A stretch of 9,805 bases of DNA from Gammaproteobacteria bacterium (GTDB lineage Bacteria; Pseudomonadota; Gammaproteobacteria; UBA9214), in contig JAUVNM010000038.1 in assembly GCA_030599705.1 (NCBI GenBank), positions 1 to 9,805 on the forward strand. Reading direction: 5' to 3'. The translations under genes were made by a program, and so were the position numbers. Under the pieces are notes generated by a model that worked only from the letters and a program-made list of their open reading frames with translations, was not told the origin of the DNA and did no database searches. Of this stretch, positions 1 through 5,375 are shown in pieces; the stretch's first letter is position 1; every line of letters begins with the position of its first letter.

Positions 1-99
1 CTCCTGACAGGGTTTGCCTCACCAGATGCGGCCCGTGACTACGCCGGAGCAGTCAGGGAAAAACTCGGGTTGAAGGACGTCTGGATTTTCAGGCAATAA
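1..99 (+). CDS. C-terminal end of a probable SPOR-domain protein (partial)
   Basis: Frame 1 is open from the first base to a TAA at 97-99, giving 32 residues that end in KLGLKDVWIFRQ. The pattern of a small or hydrophobic turn, an 'SPDAARDYAGAVREKLGL' helix and a final 'DVWIFR' strand resembles the end of a SPOR (Sporulation-related repeat) domain, which binds denuded glycan strands of peptidoglycan at the division site. Only the tail is visible, so the parent protein cannot be named. It faces the ankyrin gene, with 29 bases between the two stop codons and no clear terminator there. The reading frame is fairly secure; the family call is an inference from a short segment. Confidence 0.5.
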   Translation, partial: LLTGFASPDAARDYAGAVREKLGLKDVWIFRQ

Positions 100-128
100 T
101 CGCAGGACCCTGGCGCGCAGTACCGGGT

Positions 129-893
129 TCAACTGTTTTCCAGTTGCAGGTAGGCCCAGGTATCTGACATATGCTCCCGGATCAGATCCGCGATTTCCGC
201 ATTCCCGTTTGTCTCGGCATACTGTAATGGCGTAGTGCCGTTACTGTCACAGATATCCACCTGCGCAAGATACTTCAGCAGTATGGTGACAACCGCCGGT
301 TGCCCGTTGATAGACGCGAGATGCAAGGCAGTTTCTCCCCGCAACGACCGGGCATCAAGGTCTGCTCCGTATCTGACCAGCAATTCACTCACGCCGGCAT
401 GACCCTGCCTTGCGGAAAGGTGTAATGGCCGGCAACCGAACTGCTCGTCTGTTGCATCCACATCGGCCCCGGCTTCAAGCAGCGCGCTGACCACATCAAC
501 CCGCTCATTGAGCGCAGCCAGGTGCAGCGGCGTGCGCCCGGCCCGGTCCTGGCAGTTAAGGTCCACCGCCTTGCCGAGTAACGTCTTGATACTTTCAATA
601 TCACCCCTGGATGCCGCCAGGCCCAGCGGCGTGCAGTCCTGAGGTTCGCTGGTGTCAGGGCGCGGTCGAACCAGCAGATAGAGCAGATACGGCGCGAGTA
701 CCCACAACCAGCCGCTGATCCCGGCCAGCCCGCTGTAGAAGTCCAGATAAAAAACAAATAATCCGGTTTTTTGCAGACCAGGCGTCCCTGCCAGCAGGTA
801 CTCATGAACCAGCCACAGGATCGCGGGCATCAGGGCGAGACCCAGAACCAGCCATCCCAGCAGATCGGCAACAATTCCAAGCAGTACTTTCAT
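129..893 (-). CDS. Membrane-anchored ankyrin-repeat protein
   Basis: The gene encodes 254 residues and starts at ATG (893-891). Residues about 3-29 and 56-76 are strongly hydrophobic, with a further apolar patch at about 43-54, so the N-terminus should sit in the inner membrane as two or three segments. Residues about 87-244 hold roughly five ankyrin repeats, recognisable by TPLHLAA, RPLHLSARQGH, TALHLASINGQ and TPLQYAETNGN with the following LL..GAD(V/L)(D/N) turns. Ankyrin repeats bind other proteins, and no enzyme domain is present, so the role is probably scaffolding or inhibition at the membrane. The partner is unknown. Upstream is a TTGAAA/TATTAT promoter-like pair overlapped by a Fur-box-like sequence. 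The Shine-Dalgarno sequence is weak. The neighbours do not suggest a function: a SPOR protein faces it and a small unknown protein lies upstream on the same strand. Confidence 0.85.
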   Translation of the reverse strand: MKVLLGIVADLLGWLVLGLALMPAILWLVHEYLLAGTPGLQKTGLFVFYLDFYSGLAGISGWLWVLAPYLLYLLVRPRPDTSEPQDCTPLGLAASRGDIESIKTLLGKAVDLNCQDRAGRTPLHLAALNERVDVVSALLEAGADVDATDEQFGCRPLHLSARQGHAGVSELLVRYGADLDARSLRGETALHLASINGQPAVVTILLKYLAQVDICDSNGTTPLQYAETNGNAEIADLIREHMSDTWAYLQLENS

Positions 894-918
894 GGATGCA
901 CCAGTAAATTAATATTAC

Positions 919-945
919 ATAATATTCTAATGAGAATGATTTCAA
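919..945 (-). promoter_or_regulatory. Putative promoter of the ankyrin gene with a Fur-box-like sequence
   Basis: Read on the minus strand, TTGAAA (945-940) and TATTAT (924-919) are good -35 and -10 matches, but the spacer is only 15 bases. On the + strand, TGAGAATGATTTCAA (931-945) matches the 7-1-7 Fur consensus TGATAATNATTATCA at about 10 of 14 informative positions, with a good left half and a weak right half. It covers the -35 element, where a repressor would block RNA polymerase. Iron control is inference; the match is imperfect and the stretch is AT-rich. Confidence 0.3.
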
Positions 946-980
946 ATTACCAGCGACCACAAACCGTGCGCAACAAGGAG

Positions 981-1008
981 ACAGACCACCGCCACCTGGG
1001 AGGTCTGT
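981..1008. repeat. Imperfect inverted repeat (hairpin)
   Basis: ACAGACC (981-987) pairs with GGTCTGT (1002-1008). After one mismatch the stem can extend by CC/GG. There is no T-run on either side, so it is not a typical intrinsic terminator. Function unknown. Confidence 0.4.
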
Positions 1009-1033
1009 TGCCTGAATTCCGGGTAACTAGTTG

Positions 1034-1051
1034 GTAAGCAGGAATGCTTAC
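1034..1051. repeat. 7-bp hairpin with GGAA tetraloop
   Basis: GTAAGCA (1034-1040) and TGCTTAC (1045-1051) are perfectly complementary around a GGAA loop, which has the GNRA form when read on the + strand. It lies 65 bases beyond the stop codon of the 54-residue minus-strand gene. It could be a 3' end structure for that transcript, but no U-tract follows on either strand. Confidence 0.4.
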
Positions 1052-1115
1052 ACTTCAAGAACTACAAGGCGTACAGGCCGCGACCCGACAGCCAGGGAAA
1101 GACGCTGGTGATGAT

Positions 1116-1280
1116 TCAGCGCGTTTTCGAACTGAATTTGATATTTAGATGACTGATGCGCCGATCCGGAATATAGCGGCGGTTGAGTGCCACGATATCC
1201 CCGTTGCTGTCTTTGAAAGGAACTCTCGGCATACTGGGATTTATACGCCGGTCTTTATGATGGACTCTTTTTTCCTGCAT
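1116..1280 (-). CDS. Small basic protein with two DRRI motifs, function unknown
   Basis: The gene encodes 54 residues, starting at ATG (1280-1278) and ending with TGA (1118-1116). I chose this start over a longer 86-residue reading because a G-rich Shine-Dalgarno-like run (GGGGGGT) ends five bases upstream. The added N-terminal residues would also lie across a palindrome and the putative promoter. The protein is hydrophilic and rich in Arg and Lys, with no membrane segment or signal peptide. It contains a loose internal duplication: KDRRIN at residues 9-14 and PDRRIS at 38-43, separated by PRVPFKDSNGDIV. The central 'PFKDSNGDIV' followed by an 'RR..PDRR' pattern resembles small conserved proteobacterial proteins I have seen without assigned function, but I cannot name a family. 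It lies alone, divergent from nhaD, so a link to nhaD cannot be inferred beyond position. Confidence 0.6.
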   Translation of the reverse strand: MQEKRVHHKDRRINPSMPRVPFKDSNGDIVALNRRYIPDRRISHLNIKFSSKTR

Positions 1281-1295
1281 CGTTACCCCCCATAG

Positions 1296-1321
1296 ATAAC
1301 AAGAACTTGTTATTGACCAAG
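1296..1321 (-). promoter_or_regulatory. Operator-like palindrome within a possible promoter of the small gene
   Basis: ATAACAAG (1296-1303), a central AA, and CTTGTTAT (1306-1313) form a perfect 8+8 bp inverted repeat just upstream of the 54-residue gene. On the minus strand TTGGTC (about 1320-1315) could be a -35 and TATCTA (about 1298-1293) a -10, with a 16-base spacer that the palindrome largely fills. That is where a dimeric repressor would bind. The promoter assignment is weak because its -10 would put the transcription start only a few bases before the ribosome-binding site. The palindrome itself is certain. Confidence 0.4.
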
Positions 1322-1487
1322 CTAATACTAAGCGAGTCCCGGGGTTATTTCTAGCCTTAATTAGACCTTCGTACAAAGAGTAACCTCTTCAGATTGACTG
1401 CCTGCAGAGGACCCGGTTGCAACACCACCCGGCGCCGATAAGTTGGCAGATCGGCTCACGACTGGCACCCCTGTCTGTGTCTTTCTG

Positions 1488-1493
1488 TATAAT
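1488..1493 (+). promoter_or_regulatory. Putative -10 element of the nhaD promoter
   Basis: TATAAT at 1488-1493 is a perfect sigma-70 -10 hexamer in the region upstream of nhaD. No good -35 is found 16-18 bases upstream; the nearest candidates are in a 'CTGGCACC' segment. Transcription from here would begin near 1500 and leave a leader of about 70 bases before the TTG at 1573. That argues against the in-frame ATG at 1492 being the start codon. Confidence 0.4.
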
Positions 1494-1572
1494 GGCCCAG
1501 CGCAAATGTGCGGCACCGGGTGACTGGTTTCATACCACCGGTATAACTGAACAAAAACAAGGGTCATATGCC

Positions 1573-3027
1573 TTGGTTTACTCAATAACGACCGTAGCTA
1601 TCCTGATTTCCGGACTGCTTTTCCCTGCCCTGGCGCAGGCGGCAGAGACAGTGACCACCTCCATCGACCTGACCACTTCGACTGTCGGCTATGCGGCACT
1701 CGCAATATTTGTCATTGCCTACCTGGTGGTAATGTCAGAGGAATTTACGCACCTGCGCAAGTCCAAGCCCGTCATTCTGGCAGCGGGCATCATCTGGGGG
1801 ATAATTGCCTTCGTCTATGCAGGTAATGGTGACGGCCATAGCGTTGAGGTGGCAGTACGTCATAATCTGCTGGAATTTTCCGAATTATTTCTGTTCCTGC
1901 TGGCGGCCATGACCTATGTCAACGCCATGGATGAACGCCAGGTATTCGAGGCACTGCGTGCCTGGCTGGTCAACCGGGGCTTCAACTACCGCAGCCTGTT
2001 CTGGCTGACCGGTGGGCTGGCGTTTTTCCTGTCTCCCATCCTGGACAACCTGACCACGGCCCTGGTGATGTGCGCAGTCCTGCTTGCCGTTGGCAAGGAC
2101 AGCAAGCAGTTCGTATCCCTGGGCTGTATCAACATCGTGGTCGCCGCCAATGCCGGCGGCGCATTTTCTCCCTTTGGTGATATCACCACCCTGATGGTCT
2201 GGCAGGAAGGGCTGGTCGAGTTCACGGCATTCTTTGCCCTGTTTGTCCCGTCGGTGGTCAATTTCGTAGTACCGGCAACCATCATGCATTTCGCCATCCC
2301 GAAAGGCACACCGGCCGCCGATGATGAACGCGTCGTCATGCGCCGCGGCGCCAGGCGCATCATGCTCCTGTTTGGCTGCACCATCGCGACCGCGGTGAGT
2401 TTCCACAATTTCCTGCACCTGCCCCCTTTCCTCGGCATGATGACGGGGCTCGCCTACCTGCAGTTCTTTGGCTACTACCTGAAAAAAACGCACCGGCCGG
2501 TCAACAAGGAGGAGCACTATGTCGGCGCAATCGGTGATGTGACACCGGTCGGCGAAGAGGGCCAGATATTCGATATCTATCACCGCCTGGCACGCGCCGA
2601 ATGGGACACACTGCTGTTTTTCTATGGCGTGGTACTGTGTGTCGGCGGACTGGGCTTTATCGGCTACCTGGCGCTGGTATCCGAGGCCATGTACATCGAC
2701 ATGGGTCCGACCTTTGCCAATATTACTGTCGGCGTACTTTCTGCCATCGTGGACAACATCCCGGTCATGTTCGCGGTACTCTCAATGAATCCGGACATGG
2801 CCCTTGGCCAATGGTTGCTGGTTACCCTGACGGCCGGTGTTGGCGGCAGCATGCTCTCCCTCGGCTCCGCGGCAGGGGTTGCGCTGATGGGCCAGGCCCG
2901 TGGCCAATACACCTTTTTCGGGCATCTGAAATGGACGCCGGTCATCCTGCTCGGCTATGCCGCAAGCATTGCCGTACATATGTGGATCAATGCGGATACC
3001 TTCAATATTCCGGTCGTGGCCGGCTGA
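1573..3027 (+). CDS. nhaD: NhaD-type Na+/H+ antiporter
   Basis: This inner-membrane antiporter of the ion transporter superfamily exports Na+ or Li+ in exchange for H+, typically for salt and alkali tolerance. Diagnostic blocks are SPILDNLTTALV, NAGGAFSPFGDITTLMVW, AIVDNIPVMFAVL and GGSMLSLGSAAGVALMG. They carry the paired helix-break Asp-Asn and Gly-Ser motifs of the family. About a dozen hydrophobic segments are spread over the length. I place the start at TTG 1573, giving 484 residues, close to the usual NhaD length of about 480. From there the protein begins with a signal-like helix ending LLFPALAQA, and an AAGGG sits nine bases upstream. Longer in-frame ATG starts at 1417 and 1492 add an unlikely polar leader and overlap the putative promoter. 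An out-of-frame ATG at 1568 opens only six codons. The gene converges on dnaQ with 15 bases between the stops. Confidence 0.93.
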   Translation: MVYSITTVAILISGLLFPALAQAAETVTTSIDLTTSTVGYAALAIFVIAYLVVMSEEFTHLRKSKPVILAAGIIWGIIAFVYAGNGDGHSVEVAVRHNLLEFSELFLFLLAAMTYVNAMDERQVFEALRAWLVNRGFNYRSLFWLTGGLAFFLSPILDNLTTALVMCAVLLAVGKDSKQFVSLGCINIVVAANAGGAFSPFGDITTLMVWQEGLVEFTAFFALFVPSVVNFVVPATIMHFAIPKGTPAADDERVVMRRGARRIMLLFGCTIATAVSFHNFLHLPPFLGMMTGLAYLQFFGYYLKKTHRPVNKEEHYVGAIGDVTPVGEEGQIFDIYHRLARAEWDTLLFFYGVVLCVGGLGFIGYLALVSEAMYIDMGPTFANITVGVLSAIVDNIPVMFAVLSMNPDMALGQWLLVTLTAGVGGSMLSLGSAAGVALMGQARGQYTFFGHLKWTPVILLGYAASIAVHMWINADTFNIPVVAG

Positions 3028-3042
3028 CGCGGCCTGCTGCCG

Positions 3043-3762
3043 CTATCCCTTTTCTTCCAGCTGCCGCCACACCGTGGCTGTTCCACAGCTGCGGCCAATG
3101 GCATCCAGCCGTGCATCGTGGGCAGCCAGTTCGTCAGCCGTCGCCGTGATCACGCGCAGCGCTGGCCGGTCGGCCGGCAACCGGCGGATGTCCTCTACCT
3201 GCCTGCCCGTGCTGTCAACCTGGCTATCCAGCGACAGGGCAGCCTGGCCCCCGGTCATTGCCAGGTAGACATCGGCCAGGATTTCCGCATCAAGCAAGGC
3301 GCCGTGCAACTCGCGTCGCGAGTTGTCGATTTCATAACGCTTGCACAAGGCATCCAGACTGTTGCGCTGCCCGGGATGTTGCCGGCGCGCCATGACCAGC
3401 GTATCCACCACGCTGCAGCGCCTGGCGACCGGCAGCATTTTCCTGTCAATGCGCTTCAGTTCGTGATCGAGAAAACCGACATCGAACGGGGCATTGTGAA
3501 TGACCAGCTCGGCGCCCTCGATAAAGGCGAGGAATTCCCCGGCAATATCGGCAAACCGCGGCTTGTCGGCCAGTGACTCGTTGGTGATGCCATGCACCTC
3601 GATGGCACCGGCATCGATATCACGGTCCGGCTGGATATACTGGTGCCAGGTATTGCCGGTAATGCGCCGGTTGACCACCTCAACACAGCCGATTTCGATA
3701 ATCCGGTGCCCTTCGGAAGCCTCGAGGCCCGTGGTTTCCGTATCCAGTACGATTTGTCTCAT
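3043..3762 (-). CDS. dnaQ: DNA polymerase III epsilon subunit, 3'-5' proofreading exonuclease
   Basis: The protein has 239 residues (E. coli 243) and supplies proofreading in the replicative polymerase core with alpha (DnaE) and theta. Exo I is DTETTG (Asp7, Glu9), Exo II is HNAPFDVGFLDHE (Asp94), and Exo III is HGALLDAEILADVY with the catalytic His153 and Asp158 of the DEDDh class. Right after the nuclease domain, QAALSL (173-178) fits the weak beta-clamp-binding motif that E. coli epsilon carries at the same place. Residues about 180-239 form the tail that in E. coli binds DnaE. The start is ATG 3762-3760, with GGAG eight bases upstream and MRQIVLDTETTG aligning with the family. An in-frame upstream extension to 3813 would run into the repeat and is rejected. 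rnhA lies upstream on the same strand, whereas in E. coli the two genes are divergent. Confidence 0.97.
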   Translation of the reverse strand: MRQIVLDTETTGLEASEGHRIIEIGCVEVVNRRITGNTWHQYIQPDRDIDAGAIEVHGITNESLADKPRFADIAGEFLAFIEGAELVIHNAPFDVGFLDHELKRIDRKMLPVARRCSVVDTLVMARRQHPGQRNSLDALCKRYEIDNSRRELHGALLDAEILADVYLAMTGGQAALSLDSQVDSTGRQVEDIRRLPADRPALRVITATADELAAHDARLDAIGRSCGTATVWRQLEEKG

Positions 3763-3831
3763 CAAAAAAGCTCCAGTACAAAAAATATCACCGCAGAGAC
3801 GCGAAGAGGTCAACTATTTACCACGTCCTGC

Positions 3832-3855
3832 GCAGGACCCGCGCCTCGCGGGGAA
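3832..3855 (+). repeat. REP-like hairpin, unit A
   Basis: The unit has the form GCAGGA, stem CCCGCG, loop CCT, stem CGCGGG, then GAA. It is inverted relative to unit B at 3866-3889, which has the same layout with a different but still perfectly paired stem. A separate perfect 14-bp palindrome, GTCCTGCGCAGGAC (3825-3838), overlaps its left edge. Confidence 0.6.
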
Positions 3856-3865
3856 TTCCTTGCCA

Positions 3866-3889
3866 TTCCCGGCGTGGCGCCGGTCCTAC
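3866..3889 (-). repeat. REP-like hairpin, unit B
   Basis: Read on the minus strand the unit is GTAGGA, stem CCGGCG, loop CCA, stem CGCCGG, then GAA. It is the inverted partner of unit A, ten bases away, together forming a BIME-like pair. It could act as a structured 3' end for the rnhA message or limit read-through into dnaQ. Confidence 0.6.
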
Positions 3890-3957
3890 GTTTTCTCTGT
3901 GCCCTCTGTACCGCGCCTCTGCATGAACCGGTTGTATACGGATCGGGCCGATGAACG

Positions 3958-4401
3958 CTACTGCTGCAACAGTTCGTCAATTGCCTGGTTGGCCAGCATG
4001 TCCGCCAGTTCATTCTCGGGATGCCCGCTATGACCCTTCACCCACTCCCAGTGAATATCATGTTCAGCCACGGCTGCTTCGAGGCGTTTCCACAGATCGG
4101 TGTTCTTGACCGGTTTCTTCGCAGCGGTCTTCCAGCCTCGCCGCTTCCAGTTGACCAGCCACTCCGTGATGCCTTTCTGCACGTATTGGGAGTCGGTTGT
4201 CAGGCGCACCGTACAGTGCCGTTTCAGGCTTTCCAGCGCCTGTATTGCTGCCATCAACTCCATGCGGTTGTTCGTCGTCATCGGTTCGGCGCCGTAGAGG
4301 GTCTTCTCATGACCGTTGTAGCGCAGGATCGCGCCCCAGCCCCCCGGTCCGGGATTGCCGCGACAGGCACCATCGGTGTAAATCAGGGTTTCAGCTGACA
4401 C
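3958..4401 (-). CDS. rnhA: Ribonuclease HI
   Basis: The enzyme cleaves the RNA strand of RNA-DNA hybrids, removing R-loops and primer RNA in the cytoplasm. The protein has 147 residues (E. coli 155). The full active site is present at the E. coli positions: Asp10 in YTDGACRGNPGPGGWG, Glu48 in NNRMELMAA, Asp70 in TTDSQYV, His124 in VKGHSGH and Asp134 in NELADMLA. The basic handle region 'NWKRRGWKTAAKKPVKN' (85-100) that helps bind the hybrid is also present. The start is GTG (4401-4399); no ATG is available in a sensible position, and this start gives the canonical register. It overlaps the last 11 bases of the methyltransferase gene and lacks a good Shine-Dalgarno sequence, so it is probably translated by coupling. 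dnaQ follows 195 bases downstream. Confidence 0.97.
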   Translation of the reverse strand: MSAETLIYTDGACRGNPGPGGWGAILRYNGHEKTLYGAEPMTTNNRMELMAAIQALESLKRHCTVRLTTDSQYVQKGITEWLVNWKRRGWKTAAKKPVKNTDLWKRLEAAVAEHDIHWEWVKGHSGHPENELADMLANQAIDELLQQ

Positions 4402-5155
4402 GCCGAATATTTCTTTGGCTGGAACTCGGAATACCTACAGGGAACAGACGCCCGCGATTGGTGCGTCCGGCCTTCAGCGGGGTCATGATCACGGTGCGTT
4501 TCTGTGCAACCAGGATATAGGCCCCGGCAAGCAGCATGCGGCCCTGCTCGTTACCCGGCTCGAGAAACTGCAGGCGCTCCAGCATACGCTGGTTTTTCAG
4601 TGGCGGCCGGTGAAACAGGTAGCGGCACTGCAACGTATCGAATCCCAGCAGGCTCAGCCAGTCTTTCAGACGGTTCATACTCAGGAAACGTGATTGCCAC
4701 GGCATGCCGGCAGATCGCCGCGAGAACCAGCGACGCAGTCCCCACAGGCTGCGGGGATTAAACCCGATAATCACGAGATGACCGTCCGGGATGAGACTGC
4801 GATCGGCCTCGCGCAGCACCTGGTGTGGATCGGAGGTAATCTCCAGGGTGTGCGGCAGGATGATGGCATCCACGGTATCCGTCATGACCGGCCACTGGTC
4901 AGTCTGCCCGATGACCCCGGTTTCCATGCCGGATACCTTGCCAGTGCGCTGTATGACGTGGTGGGGTATGCGGCTGTCGGCCAGCGAGCAAGATTCCCAT
5001 GGCGGGTCCACCATTACCAGGTGATACCCGAATAGCTGCGGCAACTGTTCCGCGAGTGCTCCCACCTCGGCATCGGCCAGCAGGCGGCCGAGGGGACGCT
5101 GGTACCATTGCTGCAGCGAGGCGGCCCGTCCGGGCAATGAAATCACCGTGTTCAT
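4391..5155 (-). CDS. YafS-like class I SAM-dependent methyltransferase
   Basis: The protein has 254 residues and resembles E. coli YafS, whose gene also sits beside rnhA. The second half of a class I methyltransferase fold is clear: VDAIILPHTLEITSDPHQVL (95-114), then a DGHLVIIGFNP strand (124-134) and SLWGLRRWF. The usual SAM-binding GxGxG loop is not recognisable; where it would fall the protein reads LFGYHLVMVDPPWE (41-54). Either SAM binding is atypical or the protein is degenerate as an enzyme. The substrate is unknown. The C-terminal 35 residues after VAQKR are basic, low in recognisable structure, and run into the rnhA start. The ATG (5155-5153) has only a weak ribosome-binding site. 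The gene is divergent from mltD, while E. coli has gloB between the two. Confidence 0.85.
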   Translation of the reverse strand: MNTVISLPGRAASLQQWYQRPLGRLLADAEVGALAEQLPQLFGYHLVMVDPPWESCSLADSRIPHHVIQRTGKVSGMETGVIGQTDQWPVMTDTVDAIILPHTLEITSDPHQVLREADRSLIPDGHLVIIGFNPRSLWGLRRWFSRRSAGMPWQSRFLSMNRLKDWLSLLGFDTLQCRYLFHRPPLKNQRMLERLQFLEPGNEQGRMLLAGAYILVAQKRTVIMTPLKAGRTNRGRLFPVGIPSSSQRNIRRVS

Positions 5156-5375
5156 TACTCTGAAATCATACTCTACCTGCCGTACAAGTGCCGCTGTAGA
5201 GCGCCATATTTTCGCCTATTGACCTCTCCAGAACGGCCTGTCAGCATACTTCGCTTGGCCCATGGCTCGCCCGCCCCGTTGCGCCAAAAAACAGCCGGAA
5301 TAACCAGCGCAATCGTGACCCGGTTCACACTCTTGCCCTCAAGGCCGACCATGCAGAAGTCGAAATACTTATTAT

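Larger units (their letters stand above)
3789..3922. repeat. Composite intergenic repeat with inverted 'CCGCAGAGACGC'-type ends
   Basis: The dnaQ-rnhA gap is filled by a symmetric element. The left arm, CACCGCAGAGACGCGAAG and onward (3789-3810), reads inward. The right arm (about 3890-3922), read on the minus strand, begins GCAGAGGCGCGGTACAGAGG and continues GCACAGAGAAAAC. Both are versions of a 'CCGCAGAGRCGCRGAGG' sequence that I recognise from intergenic regions of many bacterial genomes. Between the arms lie two inverted REP-like hairpins, annotated separately. There is no coding sequence. Confidence 0.55.

Noticed and set aside
1281..1376. 32-residue N-terminal extension of the small DRRI protein
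   Set aside because: It crosses the palindrome and possible promoter, and the downstream ATG has the better ribosome-binding site.
1463..1480. Sigma-54-like TGGCAC sequence upstream of nhaD
   Set aside because: The -12 GC dinucleotide is absent at the required distance, so only half of the motif is present.
1885..2583. 232-residue minus-strand reading frame opposite nhaD
   Set aside because: It is a shadow of nhaD: the composition is His/Gln/Asp-rich with no domain, and the + strand carries unmistakable NhaD motifs over the same bases.
3763..3813. 17-residue N-terminal extension of DnaQ
   Set aside because: The extension runs through the repeat element. The ATG at 3762 has a GGAG ribosome-binding site and gives the normal DnaQ N-terminus.
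3825..3838. 14-bp perfect palindrome GTCCTGCGCAGGAC as an independent operator
   Set aside because: It overlaps REP-like unit A inside the composite repeat and is better explained as part of that element.
3120..4033. Several + strand reading frames of 120-177 residues across dnaQ and the dnaQ-rnhA gap
   Set aside because: They overlap one another and the conserved minus-strand genes, and run through the repeat element, with no protein-like features.
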